Source: Bacillota bacterium
GTDB taxonomy: Bacteria > Bacillota > Clostridia > Lachnospirales > Lachnospiraceae
Assembly: GCA_023460575.1 (NCBI GenBank)
Contig: JAEWPQ010000231.1
Span: 1 to 39,730, forward strand
Length of the DNA: 39,730 bases
Direction: 5' to 3'
Shown here: piece after piece, positions 32,919 to 39,730 of the stretch
Position numbering within the stretch: the first letter of the stretch is position 1
How the letters are laid out: each line of letters opens with the position of its first letter
Translations under genes and position numbers: made by a program
Notes under the pieces: generated by a model
The model's database searches: none
The model's input: the letters and a program-made list of their open reading frames with translations, nothing else
What the model was told of the DNA's origin: nothing

Positions 32919-33506
32919 GTGTGCGGAAGGTATTATGTGGATGATGAAACAGCGCGGGAGATTGAAAAGCTGGTAAAAGAAATTGATCATAAAATAAACA
33001 GGGAGAGACTTGCAGGAGATGTTCATCCGGCTGATCAGGCCATGGTTCTTGTAAACAGGGACTGCAAGGTAATGCCAGCCCTGCAGCGCTGGGGATTTCC
33101 CGGCTTTCAGAAAAAAGGTGTGATTTTTAATGCCAGATCAGAGACAGTGCTTGAAAAGTCCATGTTCCGTGAAAGCATCCTGCGGCGCAGGGCAGTCATT
33201 CCCTGCAGCGGATTTTATGAATGGAGTAAAAATAAGGAGAAAGCAGCTTTTTACCGGGAAGGTGTTCCCATCATGTTTCTGGCTGGTTTTTACAATCATG
33301 GAGAGGAAGACCGGTTTGTAATTCTCACAACCAATGCCAATCCTTTTGTTGCGCCTGTTCATGACCGAATGCCGCTGATCCTGGAAAAGAGTGAGATCGG
33401 GGGCTGGCTTTCCCATGAAGAAGCATTCCGCGGTATGCTGGGGGAGAGACAGATCCCTCTGAAACGGCGCCAGGAGTATGAACAGCAGGAATTAAGGCTG
33501 TTCTAG
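32919..33506 (+). CDS. SRAP-domain protein (YedK/HMCES family)
   Basis: SRAP proteins crosslink to abasic sites in single-stranded DNA and shield them during replication. The 195-residue protein starts at GTG 32919 so that Cys becomes residue 2 (MCGRYYVDD), as the chemistry requires after Met removal. AAGGGAG lies 6-7 bases upstream. Other active-site residues are in place: N71 in FNARSET, E101 in CSGFYEW and H148 in APVHDRMP. The frame stays open upstream to an ATG at 32871, but that start would bury the catalytic Cys and overlap the previous gene. The location after SOS-controlled dinB fits its role. Confidence 0.94.
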   Translation: MCGRYYVDDETAREIEKLVKEIDHKINRERLAGDVHPADQAMVLVNRDCKVMPALQRWGFPGFQKKGVIFNARSETVLEKSMFRESILRRRAVIPCSGFYEWSKNKEKAAFYREGVPIMFLAGFYNHGEEDRFVILTTNANPFVAPVHDRMPLILEKSEIGGWLSHEEAFRGMLGERQIPLKRRQEYEQQELRLF

Positions 33507-33581
33507 CTGTTAATTGAGAGATTATATCAAAAACATACAAAAAACAGGAAACCTGCCGCCTGAATTCCATGAATTATATGA

Positions 33582-33639
33582 TTGCAAACGGAAACAGGCG
33601 GTGTTATAATTCCATATAGTTAATTAGCTAATCATTAAC
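33582..33639 (+). promoter_or_regulatory. Promoter and probable MarR operator of the exporter operon
   Basis: TTGCAA (33582-33587), 17 bases and TATAAT (33605-33610) form a near-ideal promoter. Just downstream, GTTAAT (33619-33624) and ATTAAC (33634-33639) form an inverted repeat around TAGCTAATC, overlapping the expected transcript start. That is the usual place for MarR autorepression. Confidence 0.72.
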
Positions 33640-33663
33640 AGGCTAACAAAAGGAGGCGTAAGA

Positions 33664-34167
33664 ATGAAGCCGATGTGCCATTTCAGAGCGGAAGGACCAA
33701 TGGAGATGAGCTCGCCGATGCACAGCGTAATGACAAAATATATGAAGATCATGAAGATGCACCGGTGCCTTCTGGATGAGCAGGGGAAGCAGACCGGGGT
33801 ATACCGCAGCCAGCATCAGATCCTAATGATGCTTTCAGAGCATTCCAATGTGTCTCAGAAGGAGCTTGCAAAACGCCTTTACGTTTCCACTGCGACCATT
33901 GCGGTATCAGTAAAGAAGCTGGAAAAAGGAGGTTACATTACCCGGATCGTGGACAAAGAGGATAATCGGATGAATCAGCTGTGTCTGACAGAGAAAGGGA
34001 AGGATATGGTAGGCAAAAGCCGGGAATATTTCCGTAATGTAGAAATTAAGATGTTTCAGGGCTTTTCCGATGAAGATTTAATTTACATGGGTCAGGTGCT
34101 GGACCGTATTTATGATAATTTATCCCGGATACCTGTAGAAAAGGACATGGCAGAAAGAGAGGAATAA
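33664..34167 (+). CDS. MarR-family transcriptional regulator
   Basis: The 167-residue winged-helix repressor has the recognition helix region QKELAKRLYVSTATIAVSVKKLEKGGYI. The wing is RIVDKEDNRMNQLCLTEKGKDMV. Dimerisation helices lie at both ends. The N-terminus is slightly long (MKPMCHFRAEGPMEMSSPM), with Cys and several Met. AAGGAGG precedes the ATG. Four bases separate its stop from the ABC gene start, so it should repress its own operon and the exporter, and release it on binding a drug-like ligand. Confidence 0.93.
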   Translation: MKPMCHFRAEGPMEMSSPMHSVMTKYMKIMKMHRCLLDEQGKQTGVYRSQHQILMMLSEHSNVSQKELAKRLYVSTATIAVSVKKLEKGGYITRIVDKEDNRMNQLCLTEKGKDMVGKSREYFRNVEIKMFQGFSDEDLIYMGQVLDRIYDNLSRIPVEKDMAEREE

Positions 34168-34171
34168 CAAC

Positions 34172-35911
34172 TTGAAACGATACTGGAAATATATAAGACC
34201 CTATCTGGGCGCTTTTATTCTGGCTCCCATTCTCATGCTCACGGAAGTTTTTGGAGAGATACTGCTGCCCAGGCTGACTTCCATGATTATCAATAACGGA
34301 GTGCTGGAAAGAAATGAAGCCTATATTGTAAAAATGGGCGTTATCATGGTTTTGATAGCTGTAATTATGACAATTGGGGGAATCGGGGCCGCCTATTATT
34401 CGGCCAAGGCCTCCATCAGCTTCAGCACGGATTTAAGAAAAGATGTTTTCCATAAAGTTCAGGAATTTTCTTTTAAAAATATAGACGATTTCAGTACAGG
34501 ATCTCTGGTGACCAGGCTGACCAATGATATCCAGCAGATTCAGAACGTAGTGATGTTAACTCTCCGTATGATGTTTCGGGCTCCGGGTATGCTCATAGGA
34601 GGTCTGATCATGGCATATTTAATGAACAGGCAGCTGGTCAGCATTCTTCTTGTTGTCATTCCGGTTCTGATCATTCTGATCGCGATTATACTCATTATAG
34701 CGTTTCCGCGGTTTGAGGTCATGCAGAAGAAAATCGACCGTTTAAACTCCGGCGTGCAGGAGGCGTTAACCAATGTAAGGGTTATTAAATCCTTTGTCAG
34801 GGAAACCCATGAGGAAGAAAAGTTCCGTATGACCAACCGGGATTTAAAAGAAAGCAGCTTAAATGCGATGAAGGTAGTGATCGCTGCCATGCCGTTAATG
34901 ATGCTGATGATGAACATCACTACCATTGCCGTCGTATGGTATGGAGGAAATTTAATTATCGCAGGCAGCATGCCGGTGGGGGATTTAACCGCATTTACCA
35001 TATATATTGTTCAGATTCTGATGTCTTTGATGATGCTTTCCATGGTCTTTTTACAGGCCTCCCGTGCCATGGCATCTTTAAAAAGGGTGAAAGAGGTCTT
35101 AGATACGGAAATCGACTTAACCGATGAGCAGGCTGCAGAAAAATCTGCAGAAATCACTGCCGGAAAAGTAGAGTTTAAGAATGTGTGCTTTCAGTACGCA
35201 AAGGGAACTGAGGATCTGGTTCTGGATCATATAAACTTCACTGCAAATCCTGGTGAGACAATCGGTATAATCGGTGCGACCGGAAGCGGTAAAACCTCTC
35301 TGGTGCAGCTGATTCCCCGTCTTTATGATGCAGATGAGGGAGAAGTACTGGTAGACGGAATCAATGTAAAAGACTATTCCATCCGGAATTTAAGAGAAGG
35401 AGTTGGAATGGTGCTTCAGAAAAATGTTCTCTTTTCCGGAACCATTGAAGAAAATTTAAGATGGGGAAATGAAACAGCCGGTATGGATGAAATAATTCTC
35501 ATGTCGGAAAGTGCCCAGGCCCATGGATTTATTTCCAGCTTTAAAGAAGGGTACGATACAGACTTGGGACAGGGCGGATCCAACGTTTCCGGAGGACAAA
35601 AGCAGCGGCTTTGTATCGCAAGAACACTTTTAAAGAAGCCTAAAATCCTGATTCTTGATGACAGCACGTCTGCAGTGGACACGGCGACAGAAGCAAAAAT
35701 CAGACAAAGTTTTACAACCACGCTTAAGAATACTACAAAATTCATCATTGCCCAGAGAATCGGGTCAGTGGAATATGCGGATAAAATAATTGTTCTGGAT
35801 GAAGGGCAAATAGCCGGAATCGGAACCCATGGAGAACTTATGGAAACCTGCGAGGCTTATCAGGAGATTTATTATTCACAGAAAGACCGGGAAAAGGAGG
35901 CAGGTGCATAA
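34172..35911 (+). CDS. ABC exporter half-transporter with degenerate ATP site
   Basis: The 579-residue protein has six membrane helices (about 1-300) and an ATPase domain. Walker A is GATGSGKT (about 367) and the signature is VSGGQ. Walker B is ILILDDS with Asp replacing the catalytic Glu, and the switch is IAQR with Gln replacing His. These changes make its own Walker site non-catalytic, as in heterodimeric exporters of the BmrCD/LmrCD/TM287-288 type. The start is TTG 34172, 7 bases after GAGAGGAA. The stop overlaps the next gene's ATG by one base. Substrates are probably hydrophobic drugs or peptides. Confidence 0.93.
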   Translation: MKRYWKYIRPYLGAFILAPILMLTEVFGEILLPRLTSMIINNGVLERNEAYIVKMGVIMVLIAVIMTIGGIGAAYYSAKASISFSTDLRKDVFHKVQEFSFKNIDDFSTGSLVTRLTNDIQQIQNVVMLTLRMMFRAPGMLIGGLIMAYLMNRQLVSILLVVIPVLIILIAIILIIAFPRFEVMQKKIDRLNSGVQEALTNVRVIKSFVRETHEEEKFRMTNRDLKESSLNAMKVVIAAMPLMMLMMNITTIAVVWYGGNLIIAGSMPVGDLTAFTIYIVQILMSLMMLSMVFLQASRAMASLKRVKEVLDTEIDLTDEQAAEKSAEITAGKVEFKNVCFQYAKGTEDLVLDHINFTANPGETIGIIGATGSGKTSLVQLIPRLYDADEGEVLVDGINVKDYSIRNLREGVGMVLQKNVLFSGTIEENLRWGNETAGMDEIILMSESAQAHGFISSFKEGYDTDLGQGGSNVSGGQKQRLCIARTLLKKPKILILDDSTSAVDTATEAKIRQSFTTTLKNTTKFIIAQRIGSVEYADKIIVLDEGQIAGIGTHGELMETCEAYQEIYYSQKDREKEAGA

Positions 35912-37782
35912 TGGATGAACAAAAGAAGATCGAAAGCTTAAAAAGGCGTTACGGCCGGTCTGCCTCGATTCCAAAGGATACAAGAGGCATGGGTGGGCCT
36001 GGACATGGAAGGCAAATGAAAAAAGGCGCTCCAAAGAATGCCAATGTCACCACCAGACGTTTGCTGTCCTATTTAAAAGAATACAGAACCCAGATGGCAA
36101 TTGCAATAATCTGTGTAATAATCGGAACTCTTTCCAATCTGGGCGGTGCTTATATGCTGCGCCCCATAATGAACCGGTTTATTGCCCCGTTAGACGGAAG
36201 CAGGGGAGATGCGGCAGGTCTTGCAAAAGGCCTTGCTGTCATGGCGGCGGTTTTCGTGGTGGGAGTACTGGCTAACTATGCCCAGTCAAAGATCATGATC
36301 ACAGTTGCCCAGAATGCCCTCCAGAAGATAAGAGATGATCTGTTTAAAAAGATGCAGACCCTTCCGGTGCGGTTTTATGATACCAACAATACCGGCGATT
36401 TAATGAGCCGGTTCAGCAATGACGTGGATACCATCGGTCAGATGCTGAGCAATACCTTAATCCAGTTATTCTCTGGAGCATTAAGTATTGTGGGAACACT
36501 GTTTCTTATGATCTATACAAACATCTGGCTGACCCTGGTGACTCTGGTGCTGATACCGGTTATGATGAAAGCGGCAGGGATGATTGCCGCAAGAAGCCAG
36601 AAATACTTTTCTGCCCAGCAAAGTTCCCTGGGTGCAGTCAACGGATATATTGAAGAGACCATCAGCGGGCAAAAGGTGGTAAAGGTATTCTGTCACGAGC
36701 AGGATGCGGAAGAGGAATTTGGCATTCTCAATGAGGATTTAAAAAATAACATGATACATGCCCAGTTTTTTGGCGGTGTCATGATGCCGGTTATGTTTAA
36801 TTTAAGCCAGTTAAATTATATTTTAACGGCCTGCATCGGTGCTCTTCTGTGTGTGATAAGAGGATTTGACGTAGGCGGACTGACTGTATTTTTAAACTTT
36901 TCCAGACAGTTCAGCCGGCCGATCAATGAGATTTCCATGCAGATCAGCAACGTTTTCTCCGCTCTTGCAGGTGCAGAACGGGTATTTGCAATTATGGATG
37001 AAAGCCCGGAGCCTGCAGATGGGGAAGATGCAAAAGAGCTAGAACCAATGAATGGATTTGTGGAATTAAAGAACGTAACCTTTGGTTATAATCCGGAAAA
37101 GGTGATCTTAAAAGATATCAGCCTTTATGCAAAGCCGGGTCAGAAAATTGCTTTTGTAGGATCAACCGGAGCCGGAAAAACCACAATCACTAATTTACTC
37201 AACCGTTTTTACGATATTCAGGGCGGAGAAATTACCATTGACGGAGTAAATATCCGAAACTTAAAAAGGGAAAACCTTCGCAGAAACATCGCCATGGTGC
37301 TCCAGGATACCCATCTGTTTACCGGAACCGTAATGGAAAATATCCGCTACGGGCGGCTTGATGCTACGGATGAAGAGGTCATTGAGGCCGCAAAAACAGC
37401 TTCTGCCTATTCCTTCATAATGAGACTGCACGACGGGTTTCAAACGGTACTGGAAGGAGACGGAGCCAATTTAAGCCAGGGGCAGAGACAGCTTCTTAAT
37501 ATAGCGAGAGCGGCCATCTCCAAAGCACCCATTTTAATTCTTGACGAAGCCACGAGTTCCGTGGATACAAGAACGGAAAAGCATATTGAGCTGGGAATGG
37601 ACCGCCTTATGACCAACCGGACAACTTTTGTAATAGCACACCGCCTGTCCACTGTGAGAAATGCCAATGCCATTATGGTACTGGAAAACGGTGAGATTAT
37701 CGAACGTGGAGATCATGAGGATCTGTTAAAACAGAAGGGACGGTATTATCAGCTTTATACCGGAGCAGCAGAACTGGATTAA
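35911..37782 (+). CDS. ABC exporter half-transporter, catalytic partner
   Basis: The 623-residue protein has a basic 45-residue N-terminal extension (RRYGRSAS, GGPGHGRQMKKG), six helices (about 60-340) and an ATPase domain. Walker A is GSTGAGKT, Walker B is ILILDEATS with the catalytic Glu, and the switch is IAHR. Its signature reads LSQGQ instead of LSGGQ. It therefore pairs a proper Walker site with the normal signature of the first subunit, and lends its altered signature to the degenerate site. This gives one active and one silent ATP site per heterodimer. It is the last gene of the marR operon. Confidence 0.94.
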   Translation: MDEQKKIESLKRRYGRSASIPKDTRGMGGPGHGRQMKKGAPKNANVTTRRLLSYLKEYRTQMAIAIICVIIGTLSNLGGAYMLRPIMNRFIAPLDGSRGDAAGLAKGLAVMAAVFVVGVLANYAQSKIMITVAQNALQKIRDDLFKKMQTLPVRFYDTNNTGDLMSRFSNDVDTIGQMLSNTLIQLFSGALSIVGTLFLMIYTNIWLTLVTLVLIPVMMKAAGMIAARSQKYFSAQQSSLGAVNGYIEETISGQKVVKVFCHEQDAEEEFGILNEDLKNNMIHAQFFGGVMMPVMFNLSQLNYILTACIGALLCVIRGFDVGGLTVFLNFSRQFSRPINEISMQISNVFSALAGAERVFAIMDESPEPADGEDAKELEPMNGFVELKNVTFGYNPEKVILKDISLYAKPGQKIAFVGSTGAGKTTITNLLNRFYDIQGGEITIDGVNIRNLKRENLRRNIAMVLQDTHLFTGTVMENIRYGRLDATDEEVIEAAKTASAYSFIMRLHDGFQTVLEGDGANLSQGQRQLLNIARAAISKAPILILDEATSSVDTRTEKHIELGMDRLMTNRTTFVIAHRLSTVRNANAIMVLENGEIIERGDHEDLLKQKGRYYQLYTGAAELD

Positions 37783-37811
37783 TTTATCATTTTGACCAGC
37801 TGTATCAGTCT

Positions 37812-37879
37812 GGGAGCATTGGACAAAGCCAGGAACAGGGTGAAATTTCCTATTCTGGCATGCCTGATGCTCCTGTTTT
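37812..37879 (+). terminator. Terminator of the exporter operon
   Basis: GGAGCAT (37813-37819) pairs with ATGCTCC (37867-37873), followed by TGTTTTG. An inner stem GCCAGGAA - TTTCCTATTCTGGC extends the structure. Confidence 0.7.
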
Positions 37880-38205
37880 GTTATTATTATTTTTAATAAA
37901 TAAATGGGTTTATTAATGAAAAATATTTATTAATAAGAAAGTTAACTTTCTAACAATGGGTTAAATTTAATAAAAATTTAACAAGATAAAATGTATAAAA
38001 ATAAAAACATTAGTTCTAAAAGTTATTTATTTTGTTTTTAAAAGTATACAATAATAAATGATTGTTTTTTTGAGAAAACATAGACGTTTGGAATAAAATA
38101 TAATTGTTTATTATTTAACGATAAATTCAGACTTTCAAAAGATCTATTATTCCATGAATGGAAGGATTTACATTTGGAACACAGTATACAATATGTAATT
38201 TCGGA
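37880..38205. promoter_or_regulatory. AT-rich region before rnf with possible Rex sites
   Basis: This stretch has no gene. AAGTTAACTTTCTAACAA (37939-37956) and TTAATAAAAATTTAACAA (37967-37984) match the Rex consensus TTGTTAA-N4-TTAACAA at 11 and 12 of 14 fixed positions. Rex is an NADH/NAD sensor that controls rnf genes in clostridia. The region is so AT-rich that chance matches are likely, and the sites lie over 220 bases before the best promoter. Confidence 0.3.
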
Positions 38206-38265
38206 TTGTTTCAGCTTCTGGATTGTGTTATACTTATTTCGGTGACAAAATGAAAAAATTTTGTC
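38206..38265 (+). promoter_or_regulatory. Promoter and leader hairpin of the rnf operon
   Basis: TTGTTT (38206-38211), 17 bases and TATACT (38229-38234) form a promoter about 70 bases before rnfC. GACAAAAT-GAAAAA-ATTTTGTC (38244-38265) is a perfect 8-bp inverted repeat at the expected transcript start. It could be an operator or a 5' stabilising hairpin. Confidence 0.6.
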
Positions 38266-38304
38266 GGGAGAGATAAAGAATTGTAGAGAAAGAGGGTTAG
38301 TCTA

Positions 38305-39627
38305 ATGGGTTTGGCTACATTTAAAGGCGGCATTCACACCTATGAGGGTAAAGAATTGTCGGAAAATAAACCTGTGCAGGTACTGCAGCCAAAAGGCGAG
38401 ATGGTGTTCCCGCTGTCCCAGCATATCGGCGCGCCTGCAAAGCCTCTCGTGGCGGCAGGTGATCAGGTATTAGTTGGTCAGAAGATCGGAGAGTCAGGTG
38501 GCTTTATTTCCGCCTGTGTGATCAGTTCCGTATCAGGAACAGTAAAAACCATTGAACCAAGAATGGTTGCAAACGGCTCTATGGTAATGTCAATCATTGT
38601 TGATAATGACGGCAAATATCAGGAGGCTGAAGGATTTGGTAAAGAGAAGGATCCCAAATCCCTGTCAAAAGAAGAGATACGTGATATTGTAAAAGAGGCC
38701 GGCATCGTAGGTCTTGGCGGAGCAGGATTCCCCACACACGTAAAGCTGACACCAAAGGATGAAACAAAAATTGATACTATCATCGTAAACGGAGCAGAAT
38801 GTGAACCATATCTGACATCCGATTACCGGATGATGCTCGAAGAGCCGGATAGCATTGTAAAAGGTCTGAATATCATTCTTCAGCTGTTTGACAATGCAAA
38901 AGGCGTAATCGGTATAGAAGACAATAAGCCGGAAGCAATCAGGCTGATGACAGAGCTTGTAAAAGATGAACCAAGAATTACAGTTTGTCCGTTAAAGACA
39001 AAATACCCACAGGGCGGTGAGCGTTCCCTCATCTATGCGGTTACAGGAAGAAAGATCAATTCTTCCATGCTTCCGGCTGATGCAGGCTGTATTGTGGATA
39101 ACGTGGATACGGTTATTTCCATCTACTATGCCGTAGCAAAATCCACCCCGTTAATCAGAAGAATTGTTACAGTTACCGGCGATGCCATAGCAAATCCCCA
39201 GAACTATAACGTGAGGACAGGAACGAATTATGCCGAGCTGTTAGAGGCTTCCGGCGGATTTAAGACTGAACCGGAAAAAGTGATTTCCGGAGGACCCATG
39301 ATGGGACAGGCGCTGTTCAACATGAATATACCTGTTACAAAAACCTCCTCTGCGCTTACCTGTATGTCAAAGGATGAGGTTGCACTGAATGCGCCGACAG
39401 CCTGTATCCGCTGCGGCAGATGTGTAAACGTATGCCCAAGCCGCGTGGTTCCCCAGATGATGATGCAGGCGGCTGTAAGATCTGACATAGATACATTTGT
39501 AAAATTAGATGGTATGGAATGCTGCGAATGCGGCTGCTGTTCATATGCCTGTCCGGCAAAACTGCCTTTGACCCAGGCATTTAAAGAGATGCGCAAAACA
39601 GTAATTGCAAGCAGAAAGAAAGCGTAG
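38305..39627 (+). CDS. rnfC: Electron transport complex subunit RnfC
   Basis: RnfC is the peripheral Fe-S/flavin-binding subunit of the Rnf complex, which couples ferredoxin oxidation by NAD+ to ion pumping at the membrane. The 440-residue protein starts with the RnfC barrel-sandwich segment (FKGGIHTYEGKELS). It then has GLGGAGFPTHVKL (NADH/FMN site of the Nqo1-like fold), an SLBB-type segment, and two 4Fe-4S motifs: CIRCGRCVNVCPS and CCECGCCSYACPA. No long alanine-rich C-terminal extension is present, as usual in clostridia. GAGGG and AGAGAAAG lie before the ATG. rnfD follows after 11 bases. Confidence 0.96.
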   Translation: MGLATFKGGIHTYEGKELSENKPVQVLQPKGEMVFPLSQHIGAPAKPLVAAGDQVLVGQKIGESGGFISACVISSVSGTVKTIEPRMVANGSMVMSIIVDNDGKYQEAEGFGKEKDPKSLSKEEIRDIVKEAGIVGLGGAGFPTHVKLTPKDETKIDTIIVNGAECEPYLTSDYRMMLEEPDSIVKGLNIILQLFDNAKGVIGIEDNKPEAIRLMTELVKDEPRITVCPLKTKYPQGGERSLIYAVTGRKINSSMLPADAGCIVDNVDTVISIYYAVAKSTPLIRRIVTVTGDAIANPQNYNVRTGTNYAELLEASGGFKTEPEKVISGGPMMGQALFNMNIPVTKTSSALTCMSKDEVALNAPTACIRCGRCVNVCPSRVVPQMMMQAAVRSDIDTFVKLDGMECCECGCCSYACPAKLPLTQAFKEMRKTVIASRKKA

Positions 39628-39638
39628 GAGGGTGAAGT

Positions 39639-39730
39639 ATGAGTAAATTATTAAACGTATCATCATCACCTCATGTCAGAGATCAGGTAACATCACAAAA
39701 TTTAATGCTGGATGTTGCAATTGCCATGAT
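39639..39730 (+). CDS. rnfD: RnfD, N-terminal fragment cut by the window end
   Basis: The first 30 codons read MSKLLNVSSSPHVRDQVTSQ, then LMLDVAIAMI. This matches the start of RnfD, the membrane subunit with covalent FMN (the SPH-x-R start is characteristic). GGAGGG lies 7-8 bases before the ATG. The rest of the gene, and presumably rnfG, rnfE, rnfA and rnfB, lie beyond the window. Confidence 0.9.
   Translation, partial: MSKLLNVSSSPHVRDQVTSQNLMLDVAIAM

Noticed and set aside
1..39730. CRISPR arrays, tRNA or rRNA genes, prophage structural genes
   Set aside because: No regularly spaced repeats, cloverleaf sequences beyond the tmRNA end, or phage morphogenesis genes are seen. The RelA/SpoT-fold protein resembles a domain found on phage head proteins, but no phage genes surround it.

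Overview
The window reads as a chromosomal segment of an anaerobic, low-GC Firmicute, most likely a Lachnospiraceae / Clostridium cluster XIVa organism. This is inferred from the GlpP-type antitermination leader, an Rnf complex locus, PTS-type DhaKLM, paired GH3 beta-glucosidases, AGGAGG ribosome binding sites and a near-consensus Gram-positive SOS box. No species-level claim can be made from the sequence alone.

Layout. (1) 1-4.2 kb is accessory. It holds the 3' end of tmRNA and an AT-rich leftward pair (secreted bacteriocin-like protein plus small membrane protein). Next come a decayed IS200-type transposase whose ribosome site lies in a perfect 23-bp hairpin, a ku-ligD end-joining operon, and a VOC protein. 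(2) 4.5-9.7 kb is a glycerol/dihydroxyacetone operon: promoter, GlpP leader terminator, glpP, dhaK, dhaL, dhaM, glpK, glpF, terminator. (3) 9.7-14.3 kb holds small single genes: YcxB-like, GNAT, SnoaL-like, VOC, a shortened DUF1801 gene, an unlisted 56-residue membrane protein on the minus strand, a YcaQ-type crosslink glycosylase with a cupin, and a coiled-coil protein. (4) 14.4-22.5 kb holds a LytTR two-component system, then two GH3 genes and a GtrA-like gene. The first GH3 has its domains in reversed order and is membrane-anchored. (5) 22.6-23.5 kb is a compact two-gene module: a stand-alone RelA/SpoT-fold protein overlapping a tiny acidic partner, a candidate toxin-immunity pair. (6) 23.7-31.1 kb is a catabolic operon of unknown substrate: amidohydrolase-2, AspT-family transporter, AraC regulator, Old Yellow Enzyme-like reductase, SDR, and a fumarate-reductase-like flavoprotein. 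(7) 31.2-33.5 kb is a DNA damage cluster: SOS box, dinB, an unknown gene, SRAP. (8) 33.6-37.8 kb is marR plus a heterodimeric ABC exporter with one degenerate ATP site. (9) From 38.2 kb the rnf operon begins (rnfC, start of rnfD).

The strongest leads for something undescribed are the RelA/SpoT-fold pair, the secreted protein/membrane protein pair with its spaced upstream repeats, and the unassigned reductive catabolic operon. Several starts were moved from the longest open frame to fit ribosome binding sites or required N-terminal residues: glpP, dhaK, dhaM, glpK, the first GH3, the SDR, the flavoprotein, dinB and SRAP. In SRAP the catalytic Cys must be residue 2.
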